Shown here piece by piece: positions 26,316-38,900 of a stretch of 64,000 bases of DNA. The notes below the pieces were generated by a model that was given only the letters and a program-made list of their open reading frames with translations, was not told the origin of the DNA and searched no databases. A program made the position numbers and the translations under genes. Position 1 is the stretch's first letter; every line of letters starts with the position of its first letter. Source of the DNA: SZUA-38 sp965212525 (lineage in GTDB: Bacteria; Pseudomonadota; Gammaproteobacteria; Xanthomonadales; SZUA-38); contig CBDBVC010000036.1 of the NCBI GenBank assembly GCA_965212525.1, forward strand, positions 1 through 64,000, written 5' to 3'.

Positions 26316-27178
26316 AAACAAAGCAATCTCAGGATTTGACTAAGTTTTTAGAGAGGATTCAAGGAGTCTTAGTTTTTCAATCAATGAAAATTTGGCCAAA
26401 AGAAGAGAACATTCAAGACCGGTGTGAGTACATTGCAACTATGCTTGTATCTATCTTGCCAGAGACTATGACGCAAAGTGCGAAAAAGATACTAAAAAAA
26501 CAAGTCTATCCATTTGTTGATAGTGTTGAGGCTGAGAAGTGGCATAAAAGAACAACAGAGACTATAGATGAGTCATCAGGTTCAGTGCTGAATTTCTTCA
26601 ACACTCTAGGTGGGGTTGAAGCGGTGGCAAACGGGATTGGTAACTCTGGATACGAAAATGAATTGTCAGTCGTCTCAACTGAATGGAACACCGTCGGAAC
26701 AATGATGATGTATCTAGACTCAGTGGTTCATTGCCATACTGACCGACTGAAAGTTGACGGTGTGAATCCTAGAGCTTCAATGAAAAAAGCAAAAAGACTT
26801 GTATCAATGCTTGGAAGAAAGGGTCGGCCTGTCCTTCGAAACGAAAATGAAGCTCAAAAGGCATTCATGAAACACCGACGCAATGCACATATCTGTGCTG
26901 CATTCACAGTCCTTCTGAGGGCTTATCAACAAAGCTTGGGTTGCGAGACTCCTTCTATGGGTAATCTTGCGATGCGTATAACACTCAATAGTTTGCCGGA
27001 ACTCCTATCGGTGTCTGCCTATTTTCAAGATAACCTAAGAAGAATTAGGATACCAAATTCGAGGCGTGAGTTCCTCTTCAATGAAAATGATCTGAATGAC
27101 GTTGATAAAGAGTGGTTGAAGGACAATCGCTATAAGCCACAACCCATTCCAAGTGACTTTCTAGCATTCACTGAATAG
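26312..27178 (+). CDS. Unknown protein co-translated with the integrase
   Basis: A 288-residue, mostly helical, charged protein without signal peptide or membrane segments. No domain recognised. It shares ATGA with the integrase stop, which suggests a role in integration, excision or element maintenance. Base composition is AT-rich like the integrase. Confidence 0.7.
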   Translation: MKTKQSQDLTKFLERIQGVLVFQSMKIWPKEENIQDRCEYIATMLVSILPETMTQSAKKILKKQVYPFVDSVEAEKWHKRTTETIDESSGSVLNFFNTLGGVEAVANGIGNSGYENELSVVSTEWNTVGTMMMYLDSVVHCHTDRLKVDGVNPRASMKKAKRLVSMLGRKGRPVLRNENEAQKAFMKHRRNAHICAAFTVLLRAYQQSLGCETPSMGNLAMRITLNSLPELLSVSAYFQDNLRRIRIPNSRREFLFNENDLNDVDKEWLKDNRYKPQPIPSDFLAFTE

Positions 27179-27211
27179 TACTGATTTGACTGTCAAAAAT
27201 ATGCCTACCTA

Positions 27212-27236
27212 ACCTGATAATAATTTTTTATCAGGT
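27212..27236. terminator. Hairpin, probable terminator
   Basis: ACCTGATAA and TTATCAGGT pair around a T-rich 7-base loop, 34 bases after the preceding stop. No T run follows the stem, so it could also be an operator. Confidence 0.45.
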
Positions 27237-27324
27237 ATCGTCGTTCCTGAGAGTGTCATATGCTTACTGCTAAATATCCGTTGCAGATCGATAGCTTTAG
27301 ACTTGTAGAGATCAGGAGATAGGT

Positions 27325-27537
27325 ATGACGAATCAAATACTTGCAGTGTCAATTCCATTGGCTTGTGACTTCACAGGTGTCAAGAAGGATTTGATATACG
27401 CTGCGATAAACAATGGTGAATTGAAGAGCCTAAAAATTGGGAATCGAAGATTAATCAGGGTTGAATCGCTCGATGATTGGTTGCGTTTGAAAGAAAAACA
27501 AACTAGCCATGGCTCCAGTTTTTTAGATCAGGATTAA
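27325..27537 (+). CDS. AlpA/excisionase-family DNA-binding protein
   Basis: A 70-residue protein with the MerR-like winged HTH of the helix_turn_helix_17 excisionase group: ACDFTGVKKDLIYAAINNGELKSL, a turn, then IGNRRLIRVESLDDWLRL. Such proteins act as recombination directionality factors or regulators of integrase genes. Its place just after the integrase module fits control of excision. A weak AGGAGATAG box precedes the ATG. Confidence 0.82.
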   Translation: MTNQILAVSIPLACDFTGVKKDLIYAAINNGELKSLKIGNRRLIRVESLDDWLRLKEKQTSHGSSFLDQD

Positions 27538-27711
27538 TGTGATGAGATTTATCAAACAAGTATATTTCACTTGTATAGCAAAAATCATTCGAGAAATGAA
27601 TGATCTGCTTTGTGAAACAATCCTGTCACAAATTACCAGAAGACATATCTATGAATGTGCCTACATAAAGTACTCACATCAATGTGTAGTACGCGAGTGG
27701 GTAAGTGCGGT

Positions 27712-27966
27712 ATGAGGACATACATAGCAACGATTGAGAAGAAAGCGGTCAGTAGCAGCCTAATTGGTTGTCTTGAATGGGCAAGAGAATTGGTGTCTGA
27801 GAGCTCATCTAACCTCATTTTGATACACAGATGTCGTGGAGGTCAAAAGCAATGTTTTATCATTGCAGAGGTTACAATAGATGGCATAGATTGGATACTG
27901 ACAAAACAATTCATCTCCATTAATCGGTTGAGGGCCAGGCATGGCAAAGAACAACCGTTATCGTAA
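27712..27966 (+). CDS. Small unknown island protein
   Basis: The frame starting MRTYIATIEKK gives 84 residues, with a beta-rich stretch (NLILIHRCRGGQKQCFIIAEVTIDG). No family recognised and no strong ribosome-binding site. Its 3' end overlaps the next gene by 26 bases, which supports co-translation. Upstream in-frame ATGs exist but add low-quality sequence. Confidence 0.5.
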   Translation: MRTYIATIEKKAVSSSLIGCLEWARELVSESSSNLILIHRCRGGQKQCFIIAEVTIDGIDWILTKQFISINRLRARHGKEQPLS

Positions 27967-28330
27967 GAAGGTTCAATGGTTTCCAGTCCACCTCGACTGG
28001 AGTAATTCGCCTGCATATTACGATCTTAAGGCTGCAGAACGTTCACTATTGTTTGAATTGTGTAAGCGAAAAAGCAAAAACAACAATGGCAAAATCAAAC
28101 TCTCTGTCCGCGAGGCTGTCGAACTTGTTGGGGCAACTGGGAATACAATTTCAAAAGCGTTTCATTCACTAAAGAACCATGGCTTCATCAAAATGAGTAA
28201 AAGCTCAAATTTAATCGAAAGAACGGCACGAGAATGGACGCTTACAATGTTTGAAGTAGGCATCAGACGGCCAACTGACGACTGGGTATTGTGGAAAAAA
28301 TTGGAGCAAGATGATGTGAAAGTAAAATAA
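27941..28330 (+). CDS. Winged-helix protein, possible replication or regulatory factor of the island
   Basis: The 129-residue basic protein has a helix-turn-helix region: LKAAERSLLFELCKRKS, LSVREAVELVGATGNTISKAFHSLKNHGFIKMS, then a short wing (TAREWTLTMF). The pattern resembles small winged-helix proteins of plasmids and integrative elements that bind origins or promoters. A specific role cannot be given. Confidence 0.65.
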   Translation: MAKNNRYRKKVQWFPVHLDWSNSPAYYDLKAAERSLLFELCKRKSKNNNGKIKLSVREAVELVGATGNTISKAFHSLKNHGFIKMSKSSNLIERTAREWTLTMFEVGIRRPTDDWVLWKKLEQDDVKVK

Positions 28331-28566
28331 ATAATTTCGGGTAGTAAAATAAGGTACAGACGTGTACATCTAAATAACACAGAGCGATATTTTGCAACGT
28401 TCTATAAAATTTTTACCTCGTTCTACTCATCTAGATCAATAACTTACGATGAAATGCATTGCTTTGTCTGTATCTCAAATTAACACACTATATATATTTA
28501 CCATGTATCTATGGTTTTACTAATGATTTCGGATTATTATTTGGTTGGTTTAGATAGAGAGTAGAG

Positions 28567-29193
28567 ATGGCTCGAAGTTATGATTCACGATCAGTAGAGG
28601 TACTTGAGGAGCGATTAAGGCTCGGTGTTGGATTCATGAGTCGTAATGACATGCTGGTTGATGGCTACAGAGGGCTAATACATTGGGTAGATGGTGAGAA
28701 AGATTCGTCGTCGGTGTCGATTAGTTGTTTTCATGACAGAGTCACAATTTCTTATCGAATTACCAGTGGTTCAAATAATACTAATGTTCTGACTACAGCC
28801 GTCAATTTAACATACACGAATTGTAATTACGGAGGCAAGAGGGCTTGGTTCCGTTGCCCTAACTGTGATAGACGTTGTTTGTTTCTCTACCTTGATCAGT
28901 TGTGGTTTACATGTCGCTTGTGTACTGGGCTGCCCTACAATAGCCAGGAATTGACAGAATATGATCGTTTAGGAAATCGTGCGGATCACTATAGAAAATT
29001 ACTAAAATGGCCAGGTGGTTTCTTGCAAGGGCAATATTTCAAGCCAAAAGGTATGCACAAAAAGACGTTTTCAAGGCTTGTAAAGGCACATAATCATTAT
29101 GCTCGAGAATCATTGAGATTAGCGCCGTTTTGCATTGAAAGTGAGTACTATGGTGAGTTTGATGACACTCTGGTGCTAGAAAGCTATGTGTAA
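28567..29193 (+). CDS. Zinc-ribbon protein of mobile elements
   Basis: The 208-residue protein has two CxxC knuckles: RCPNCDRRCLFLYLDQLWFTC and CRLCTGLPYNSQ. A basic C-terminal half with PKGMHKKTFSRLVKAHNHY follows. Proteins of this type (WFRCP.C.RRC..LY...FTCR.C..L.Y.SQ) recur in genomic islands and are probably nucleic-acid binding, but none is characterised. It closes the left, integrase-linked module. Confidence 0.7.
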   Translation: MARSYDSRSVEVLEERLRLGVGFMSRNDMLVDGYRGLIHWVDGEKDSSSVSISCFHDRVTISYRITSGSNNTNVLTTAVNLTYTNCNYGGKRAWFRCPNCDRRCLFLYLDQLWFTCRLCTGLPYNSQELTEYDRLGNRADHYRKLLKWPGGFLQGQYFKPKGMHKKTFSRLVKAHNHYARESLRLAPFCIESEYYGEFDDTLVLESYV

Positions 29194-29939
29194 ATATTCA
29201 ATAAGTGTGATGAATGTGTTGAGTTTAGTGATAGATCCAGTTTAAGTTGATATTATTGGTTCTTCATGAGTGTTGACGTTTAAAAGAGCGACTCCCTCTG
29301 GCTAGCTTCTTGTATTGGATTTCATTATTCTCATCTTCTGAGCGTTCTCTCGCGTTCTCAATGCAATTTCATTCATCTGTATGAGCTTGGCGTCGAAGCT
29401 TAAGCATCGAACAATTGAACATGTGTTGAATGTCTGTTACCGTTACCGACTGATGGTTTTGGTGCGTTGACCAAACCTCAACTCCCGGACTCGCAGAGGT
29501 GGTGCTCGCAGTCTGTACAAAGTACGAGGAGACCCCAACACCACTCAATACAGACAGTCACAAATTGACCAGCTTACCGAAGGTTTTCATTGGGTTGACT
29601 TTAATTCAGCTGCACTACTCACCTGCATGGCCGCAACCATGCGTGTGGGCGATTGGGTTGATTCAAGTCAATTCCAGTCAAGCATCGTACGATTCTGGTC
29701 AATGGGACAATTCGTCCCTTGGTTTTTATGGATATATCATGAACAACTGTGTGCACTGTTAGCCAGATATCGCATCAAGCCACGTCTGGTAAACGTTTGC
29801 TTGTGATGAAACATATCAAGTCAAATTCAGATGATCGTTTGTGCGGACGGTTTGCGATTAATTGATGAACACGACTATTCTCGACGCCCGCCCGGGTTGG
29901 TGCTGGCGTGAGAACAACAAAAATCAAATGGAAAACAGC
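29194..29939. other. Gene-free stretch before the giant RHS gene
   Basis: About 745 bases with no convincing gene. A short frame at 29499-29762 has no ribosome-binding site or family match. Another frame (about 29600-29805) also lacks support. It probably holds the promoter of the giant toxin gene and decayed sequence. Confidence 0.6.
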
Positions 29940-32900
29940 ATGAAATCGACACTCATCCGTCTCGTATCTCTGATCTCACTGGCCGTTGTGGTTAGCGGCA
30001 ATGCCTGGGGGCAGGGCTTCATGGTCCCCGTCGGCAGCTCCGGCGGTTCCAGCAAGCCGCCTGCCAACGATGGCAAACCCGGCTCATTGGGTGGCTCGGG
30101 CAGCGCAGGTTTCGCACAGATGCGAATCAACTCGACCGATGGCCGCTTCACCTTGCGCTTCAAGCGCGACGAGGGCGTACGCTACAAGATCGTCGAGGTG
30201 ACCTCTGATCGAACGCGCAAGGAATACCAGGCATTCGGTCGTGACGAAGTGTCGTTTTTCAAACCCAGAAACGGGCGCTACCAGTACATGCTGGAAGCCT
30301 GTCGGGCAGGCAACAATATCGGGTTGCCTGGTTCACCTGCACCGTTATCATGTGCCACTGAAGGCAGTGCAGCCACGGTCTCTATCGGGCTGTCATCCAA
30401 CCTGGGACGCGGCACCTGCAACCCCGGTGACAGCTGTGGCGGTGTCGACCAGCTGCAACCGGGACAGTGGTGGAACCCGGCCAAGGAAGGGCACGGCTGG
30501 GATGTTTACTGGGTAAATGATCTCAATGGCAACAATAATTCCTCTAATCCTTACGAATTGTATGTTCTGTGGTACACCTATAGAGAAGAGCAGAATGTCG
30601 AGAAAGGGGCACCTAAGTGGCACCCTGCCTGGTTAATCGGAAAATTACAGGAACAGGGTGGCAATTACACGGGTGATCTGCATTACTGTCAGAAGATCAA
30701 CAACGTTGTCGATTGTGAAACCAGCAATTCTGATGCCGGTGACCTGACGGTCACTTTCGCCGCCAGTAACACAAGCGCCACCTTTGCCTGGAACCTGGAC
30801 AACGTCAAATTCCCCGGCTTCCCCTCTTCTGGCACCGATTCGGTTGAATTCTTTGGTGAATCCCTGCCCAGCACTGAACCGGGTCCCTATTCCCACTTCA
30901 ACGGCATCTGGAACAACCGTATCAACGGCACCGCACTAAACCCTGATTTCAACTTCTCGGAGTTCATGCGGGAGGACTATTGGTCAACCGTCTTCTCATT
31001 CTATGACAATGCTGGTGAGCCGGTGTGGGTGAAGGGTGAACTATCGGGGCCTTCGATATCTCCCGGGCTTAAATTTGGTGTTACGCAATATGTAACCGAA
31101 GGCTATTCTCCTGCCTGGAACAAGCCCGGTACGTACACACTGAGTAATTACCAGGTCAGCAGTGGTGGCTTCTTCCGTCAGTTCTTTGATGTCGATGATG
31201 GTGATATTTATAGTGCGCTGTTTCTACCCTCATCAAGACCAGGAACACTTAACCTTGGAAGTTATTCAACCTTTTTGCCACTGGAGAAACAGACAGGCGC
31301 ATCAGCGATATGGTTTGATGTGAATGGTGACCCCACCGTAACGCACTGCTCAACTTATGTGCATGGCAGCTGCGCTCTCAATCTGGGCTGGTCACTGGAT
31401 AACGATGCCACGGCCAGTGTGTATGACAATGGCGTGATCACCACACTGGTCACCTTAACAACAGAAACCACGCAAGATCACGTGTATTCCCCACCCGTTG
31501 ACGATAAAAGTCATCATTTCACACTGCATGCGGGAACTGGTTCAAGTAACAATCTATTGGCCCAGTCGGCTACGATCAGGATCAGCAATGATGTGATCTC
31601 ACCCACGTTGACCTCGTTTACAGTTGTGGAAGGCACCAATGCTGGAGGGCAAGGTACTGCGGCACCTGGACAGTTTGGAATCGATTGGGCATGGTCTGGT
31701 GAAGGTACGACCTGGTTCGATGTAGAGTACAAATATGGGCCGAATGGTCAGTGGACTGCGGTTAGTACGATCAATGTTTTTCAAGCGGACAGCAGTTACT
31801 ATTTAGTAGATATCCCCGTACTAAATGCAGATCTTCACTACTATCGGATAAAGGCATGCAATGCCACAGAATGTACAGTCTGGTCAGAAACGGGTGGCAT
31901 GCTGCTGTCAACTACTTCCTTGACTGTTCGCGAAGTCGCCGAAACCCAGGTAGGTGATACACAGTTTGCTGCCTGCCTGTTGGATCCCAATCTGGACCCA
32001 GACAATACGCCTGCCAGCGCAGTGACCTCGCTTGGTTGCATCGATTACCCAGGTATCACCGACCTGACCGGTCTTAACTACTTCAGAAACCTGCAATCAC
32101 TTTGGTTGTACAAGATGAACCTGACGAATGTCCAGGAATTGGGTTGCCAGGATGGCAGCCCGATTGTGACCTGTTTCCGCTTTTTGGATATGCTGACCAT
32201 CGATGAGTCGACGATTCCAAATCTCGCGGGTATCGGCAATCTGGAAAATCTGACTCACCTCACGTTTACTTCATCGACTATCGGTTCATTGCAGGATATC
32301 CAGTCTCCGCTTTTGGATGACCTGATAGAAATCAGATTACAAAATACGAATGTAAGCAACTACGGAGATTTTTCTCCATTGCCAGTGCTCAGAAACCTCA
32401 TCATGGATTATTCGAATATCTGGAATTTGGACAGCATTTCGAGCAATTCACTCGAGTACCTCAATCTTGGATTTACTAATTTGACCGATATCTCGGGATT
32501 GTCGAACGGAAGCAGTTCAAATGTACCCGCACTGGACTCACTGCTCATGTCGCCCGTTGGTAACTTGGATTTGGACCCATTGTTGTACCAGACATCACTG
32601 ACGACGTTAGGTCTGTTCGACAATCTGAATCGTCATTACGATTACCTTGACCCACTGAATTCACTCACATTCATCAACGTTGGCAATAAAGCAAAAGACC
32701 TCACTTTTGTTGAAAACAAGACAGATTTGGGTTTTCTCAGTGTGTCAGGTGATTTTGAAGGTCAGAACGCCTTTGAGAATTTATCGGCATTAATCAATCC
32801 AGGTACAGGTTTCTCCAATATCGGCACCTTATGGCTCAGTGGAACGGCGGAAAATGTAGACATCAGCCCACTGGTTCAGGTCATCAATGCTCATGTGAAT

Positions 32901-35900
32901 GCACCTGCCTTGTCATTTTCTTTCAATGTGGAAGGTGTGCTTTGTTCTCAACAGGATGATCTTGTCAATGCGTTCGCGGCAAAGAGTGTGACGTATACAT
33001 ACGATCCCACCAAATGCAACGGAAGCGGTAATGGAATCCAATCCGTCACTAATGCACGTTTTGAATGGGTCGATGAGGAAGAGGGGCAGTTCAGGCTTAT
33101 CTGGAGTTACCCCGAATCGGATTTCAACACAGAAACAGGAAGGCCGTTTGATTTCCGTGTGTTTCATGGCGTGCCAGATAATAATCCGGGTGGATTGTTG
33201 GGTCATGCACCCGTGCCTGAGGATGCGCCGTGGCAAGAGAACTGGCATACAACCACAGTACTGGATAAAGATGAGATCTTTGGAGACATCTTTGAAGTCA
33301 AGGCCTGTAATTACGTCACTGGGCCGTTGACCTGTTCACCTGCCTTTGTGGTTCAGTTGGTGGATAGCGGTGTGGAGTACATGCCGATTCCCAACTGGAA
33401 CTTTAAAACGAATGGCGGTTCGGATTGCCCGTACACTGACACAGCAACCCACAGCTGGCCAATTGACAACAACGAACAGCCTGTGGAATTCCATGATCTG
33501 GATGAGACTGACTGTGAATTAGTAACTAACCTGAACGACCCGACACGGGAATCTCGTACTCTAGTCTGGGATGACCTGCAATCGTTTCACGAAGATGTAG
33601 ATTACTACCAGATTGAAGAAAAACGATACAGCTATCGCGACACGAGCCCACTCGCCGGGCCGACAACGTATTACTATTCAGACAAGCCATCATTGGAGTT
33701 TGAGCGAAGCAAGGAACAGATGTACCGGTTCAGAATTCGATCATGTAACCGGAACAGGGATAGTCAAACAGGCGATGTTTGCAGTGAATTCAGCAAGGCA
33801 ATCGTTTACAACTTGTTCAATCCTGGCTTTTCGATGCTGGATAAACCCATCAATGAAGGATGGTTCGTCGATGGTAACGGTCACAAGCAGTTGACGTGGT
33901 CGGTTGAGGCTTCTGATTATCAAGACCATAAGAAAAGCCCGGATTATTTTGTGATCACAGGCCCCGGTAATTACCTAGACACGATCATTACTCACAATTG
34001 GCGCAGCAGTTGGCAAACCAATGAGCCAGCCCTGACAGAAGGCACCTATGATATTTTCTTTTGTCAAAACACAGGTGGTGTCACGGGTGGTCCAGGAGCG
34101 CCACAACTCCGTGGCACGTATGACTATTGTGGCGAATCTGTTTCTGTGGATACAACCAGTTCATCCCGTCAATTGTCTGCACCTGTCAGGGTGGCCAATG
34201 GAGCAGGTGGGCCTGGTGATCTGAAACCTGGTGAATGGTGGGACGAAGACCGATCAGGCACAGGGTGGAGTTTTTATTGGGCCAGTGATCTGCGTTATTC
34301 ATCCGTTCATGAGCAATACGGTGATACTTACGATTTGATAGCAGTTTGGTTTGCTTACAAGAAATTTGACGGCGATGAATCCTGGCGACCCGTCTGGTAC
34401 TACTCTCAGCTTAAATTTGAAGAAGAATCAGGAACCGGGGACGAATTATACCAGGGCAATTTACTTTACCCGCAAGCTAACGGTGATCATATTGAAGTAG
34501 GGTCGTTATTGATCAATTTTTCATCGCAACCTGATTCCGACAACCAGACAGTCGATATCAGTGTTAAGGTGAATGAAGACGGCGGCATGTTTGTCGATGA
34601 AGTTTATAATCTAGAATATTTTGCAAATTCATCAAACTTCAGTGGACTCTGTACAGAGGACAACGAGTTCGATCACTTCAGTGGCATGTGGTGGAAAGAG
34701 ACCGCTGACCTATTCCCCGATCTTGAAACGCCAACTTCGACGCCATTCGTTATGACGGACTGGATTGTTGGTGATTTCGAGGCACTGAACATTGCGATGT
34801 ACGATGCCAATGGTGAACCTGCCTGGGTCAGGGGGCAAAGTGCACTGAATGGGTGTGGCACAAAACCCGGGCTGCAGCAGACCCTGACTTTGTCAAGTGT
34901 ACTTGAAGGGTTTGATCCAAACGAGAACACAACAGCCGATTTCTTTGATGGCGGCATCATTAGCCAAGACAACTATAAGGAAGTCGGCACGATTACCCGA
35001 ACCTATCAAGCGGGTAGTTACACCTCGGGTACGATAACGGGTTCAATTGATATTTCTGATGCCTACTGCGATGGCATTCCCGGTTGTACGGCACAAACCG
35101 CAGAACGTAGTGGCACGCTGAGTTTTAATGTCAACAACAATGGGAATCTCAACAAAACCGCCAGTTTCCATGATATTCGCTTCTTTGTAGATGGTCATAT
35201 TGAATCGACCGATCAGTATGATGAATGTTCCACAAATACAGCGCCTGAAAATGATTTTCGCTGCGAGCTGAAGTTCACCTGGTTTACCGATGGCGATTAC
35301 ACCAACAAACAGGTGGTTTATGAGTACATGGGCTCAGCAGGTAGCATGAGTTTCATTGACCTGTGTTCCAATTCATCAGCAGGCTATGTCGCCAGTAACG
35401 ACTATACTGCCTACGTTGAAGATGGTTTCCAGTGCGACCTGATGGACAATGCCGCCGGCGACTATCAGTTTTTCCTTCAGAAGCAGAATATGGGCACGAC
35501 ACCGGCATTCTCCACCATTTCCGTATCGCCTATTCTCACCGTCAACACCAATGTGATGGCGAGCAACTCCACAGAACCCGCGCCATCACCCGCATCAATG
35601 CCGAGTCTGGACGATGGTGATCCGAACGTCGGTTCGCTGGCGGGGCAGTTCAGTGTCAGTGCAAGTGGTGCTGCGACGTACTCTGTTCCGATCTATGCCA
35701 CGGCAGGCACAGGGGGCTTAACCCCAACTGTCACGCTGAATTATAACTCAGCCGCAGGCAATGGCCCGATGGGAGTGGGTTGGACGATTGGCGGGCCGTC
35801 AATGATTAGTCGCTGTCCACAAACCATCATTCACGATGGCCAGACCAGCGCCGTGATCATGGATGACACTGTCGACCGATTGTGCATGGATGGCCAGCGA

Positions 35901-38900
35901 TTGATTCAGGTCGCCGGAACGGGCGGCTATTTTGGTACCAGTGCTCAATATCGAACGGAGGTTGATCGTTACATTAATGTGCGATGGGAAACCTCGTTTG
36001 GTCATGCCTATCTAGTGGCTGAGCTGCCTGACGGTTCGATTTCAAGCTACGGTCGTGATGCGGCGGCTGGTTCCGTCATTCGTGCCGATGCCGGGGATGA
36101 GATCTTTGCCTGGGCTCAGGATGCATTTATCGATACCAAGGGCAACTTCATCCGATATGAGTACGAGGATTTTGCCGGATCTGACCCTGACGCGATTGAA
36201 TTCCATCTGAAACGGGTCAAATACACAGGCCATGACCGGAATCGTGATTTTGATGCCGATGACGCCAATGAATTTGGAACTTATGCAGAAATCCTGTTCA
36301 ACTATCAATCGGAAGACAGGGAAGATCATTACACCCGTTACCTGGGCGGCATTGCCTTCACGCAAACACGGTTGTTGGACTCTGTCCAATCCTGGGATGG
36401 GGCGAACATCCTGCGGCATTACAATATTAGTTACGATACCAATGGTGATGGTGTGGGCCGATCCATCGTCACCCAGCTCCAGGAATGCGCAGACTCAACA
36501 GGGCCCTGCTACGACGCCACCACATTCGAATGGAACAAGACCCAGGTCGTTATTGATCCGGCACAGGCAAGCACGGTGGTTGACACTCAGCTTCCACAGT
36601 TCACCACCGACGGGCTCAGAAGTATGCGCGTGGTCGATTTTGACGGTAGCGGTCGTCAGGATCTGGTGTACGCTGATACGTTGTCGGGCAGTGGTGCGTC
36701 ACTCGAGACCATATTTGGCGCCGTATTGTCTGAGGTCACTGATGATGTGTTCACAGGGTTTGGTTCCGCCTTTGAAATTCCGCCGGTCATCGATCGGTCA
36801 CTGGAATTTGGTACACGCTGGGCCGTCATTGATTACGATGCCAATGGTTTCCAGGACATCATCTATGCCCGGGATCAAAAATGGCACGCCATTCGGTGGA
36901 ATCACGAGGGGACCGACAACACCGTTGAGATCATCAATGATATCGGTACGTTGCCGACCGATCCGGCCAATCAACCCCCACAGGCACCCGAGTTTTATTC
37001 CGCTTCGGATCTTCAGGTTCTGGATGCCAATGCCGATGGCTATCCGGATCTGGTCTACATCGCAACAGAAGGGGCAGGGGGTTTTGGTCGATACATCAGC
37101 TACCACAACGGCGTTCCTGATGCGCAGGGTAATTATTTTGGGACACCCGTTGAGATTACTTTGCCCGCTGTGGGTGACCCCATAGGCTACGAAGCCATCG
37201 ATTCTCCACTGTTTGAGGTCGGCATAGACAGCCTGCGCTCGATTGAGATGAATGGCGACGGTGCGGCAGATCTGTTAACCAAGAGAACACTCTATTTCTG
37301 TCCGGTTGATAGCCCCAGCTGTAACAATGCCCCGTATGTGTGTGGGCAAAACGGTGTGATCTGTCACAGCGCGTGGTACACCCACGAAGCGGACCCACAG
37401 GGCGGTTTCAACACAGCGGTCATGATTGCCGAGGGTTCAGAATGCGATCGAACGGCGCTCTGTACATCGACAACACTCCCAATCGCCAAGGATGACAAAC
37501 TGACCCTGGTCGATATCAATGCGGATGGGCTTTCTGATTTGCTTTATGAGGATGCCACCACTGCGCCGCTTGAATGGAAATATCACCTCAATGTGGGCCT
37601 GGGCGTCTTCGGCATGGAAGAAGACCTGGGGGCAATCAATGAAGGTGAGAACATCCGCTTTGCCGATATCGATGGCAACGGTTTCCTGGATCTGATGTAC
37701 CCAAGCCCAGGGACCGTTGATGACAATCGAACCTGGCAGATTCGTTATTGGAAAAATGACGGTTACGGGACGGCTGACCCTAGTCACTTCAAGTCAGGCG
37801 ATATCAACGACGAGGGAGACACCAGTATCTTCATGGATGCCAATGGTGATGGCATGACTGACCACCTGTTCATCAACCGTGATCCAACCGCGACGCCGGC
37901 TGGCATTACGACAACGATGACGTTGGGTTTCAATGCATTGGCAGCACCGGCAATTGTGTTTGAACCGGAAAACGTGGTCACCAAAATCACTGACGGTCTG
38001 GGTGCAGAAATTATCATGGGATATAAATCCATGGCACAGCGTAGCGTGTATACCCGTTCAACATCCGCAAGCGAGACCGATTATTGCGATGACGGACTGA
38101 GCGCGAATCAACAGAGCCGCTGCGAACAAACTGCAATCTACGACTTTATTGCACCTGCCTATCTTGTGAGTGAGGTGACGACCAGTGCACCTGGCATGAA
38201 CAGTGACGCGGATGTGATCAACAACAGCGTTTCTCTGCTGCCCTATGGTGATGTCAGCACGCTGCAGTATTACTACACCGGTGCCAAGGTACAGACGGGT
38301 GGGCGCGGCAGTCTCGGGTTTGAATTCATATCAACCTTCAACCCGCAAAACAACCTGCAATCTACCCGGCGGTTCAGCCAGGTGTTTCCAACCATTGGGC
38401 GCACCATCGAAACCCGACAGGAGCGCTTGCTAGATGGCGCCGTTGTCTTTCCGCCACCACTGGCCGATCTGCCGGCACAGGGTGATGTCATTGATCCGTG
38501 TCTGGATGGAACGGGTGACAGCTGCGCGCCGCCACCACCGATCTGTCCACCGGATGTCACGTGTGGTAATCAGCGATCGGTAACAGGCAACCCGCCCAAT
38601 CGAATTATCCTCTCAGTCAGTGAGAACAGCTGGACTTATCAGGGGGCAGTGGGCGGCGCGAGCACAACCGTTGTGCCGTATCTGCAAGCATCTGAACAGC
38701 ACAGTTACAATCCGGATAACCCAAGCACTGAAAAGTTATCATCGGTTGAATCAACAGTGGGTCCAGTGGATATTTACAGCAACCCGGTTTTCGTCACCAC
38801 CGTGTACAAACGCCCCGACCCGAACAACACAAGTCAGGACGAAACCCTGTTGACCCAGTTTGTCGATAACCACTTTGACAACAACCCGAATTCAGGGCGA

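Noticed and set aside
29499..29762. 87-codon frame upstream of the giant gene
   Set aside because: No ribosome-binding site, no family match and a second equally long frame overlaps it.
29791..29802. AAACGTTTGCTT also present at 48149-48160, as a possible attachment repeat
   Set aside because: Only 12 bases in AT-rich DNA and partly self-complementary, so chance is likely.
36232..37185. 317-codon frame inside the RHS gene
   Set aside because: It is the +1 shadow of the VCBS repeats, with improbable composition (Pro, Met, Trp runs).
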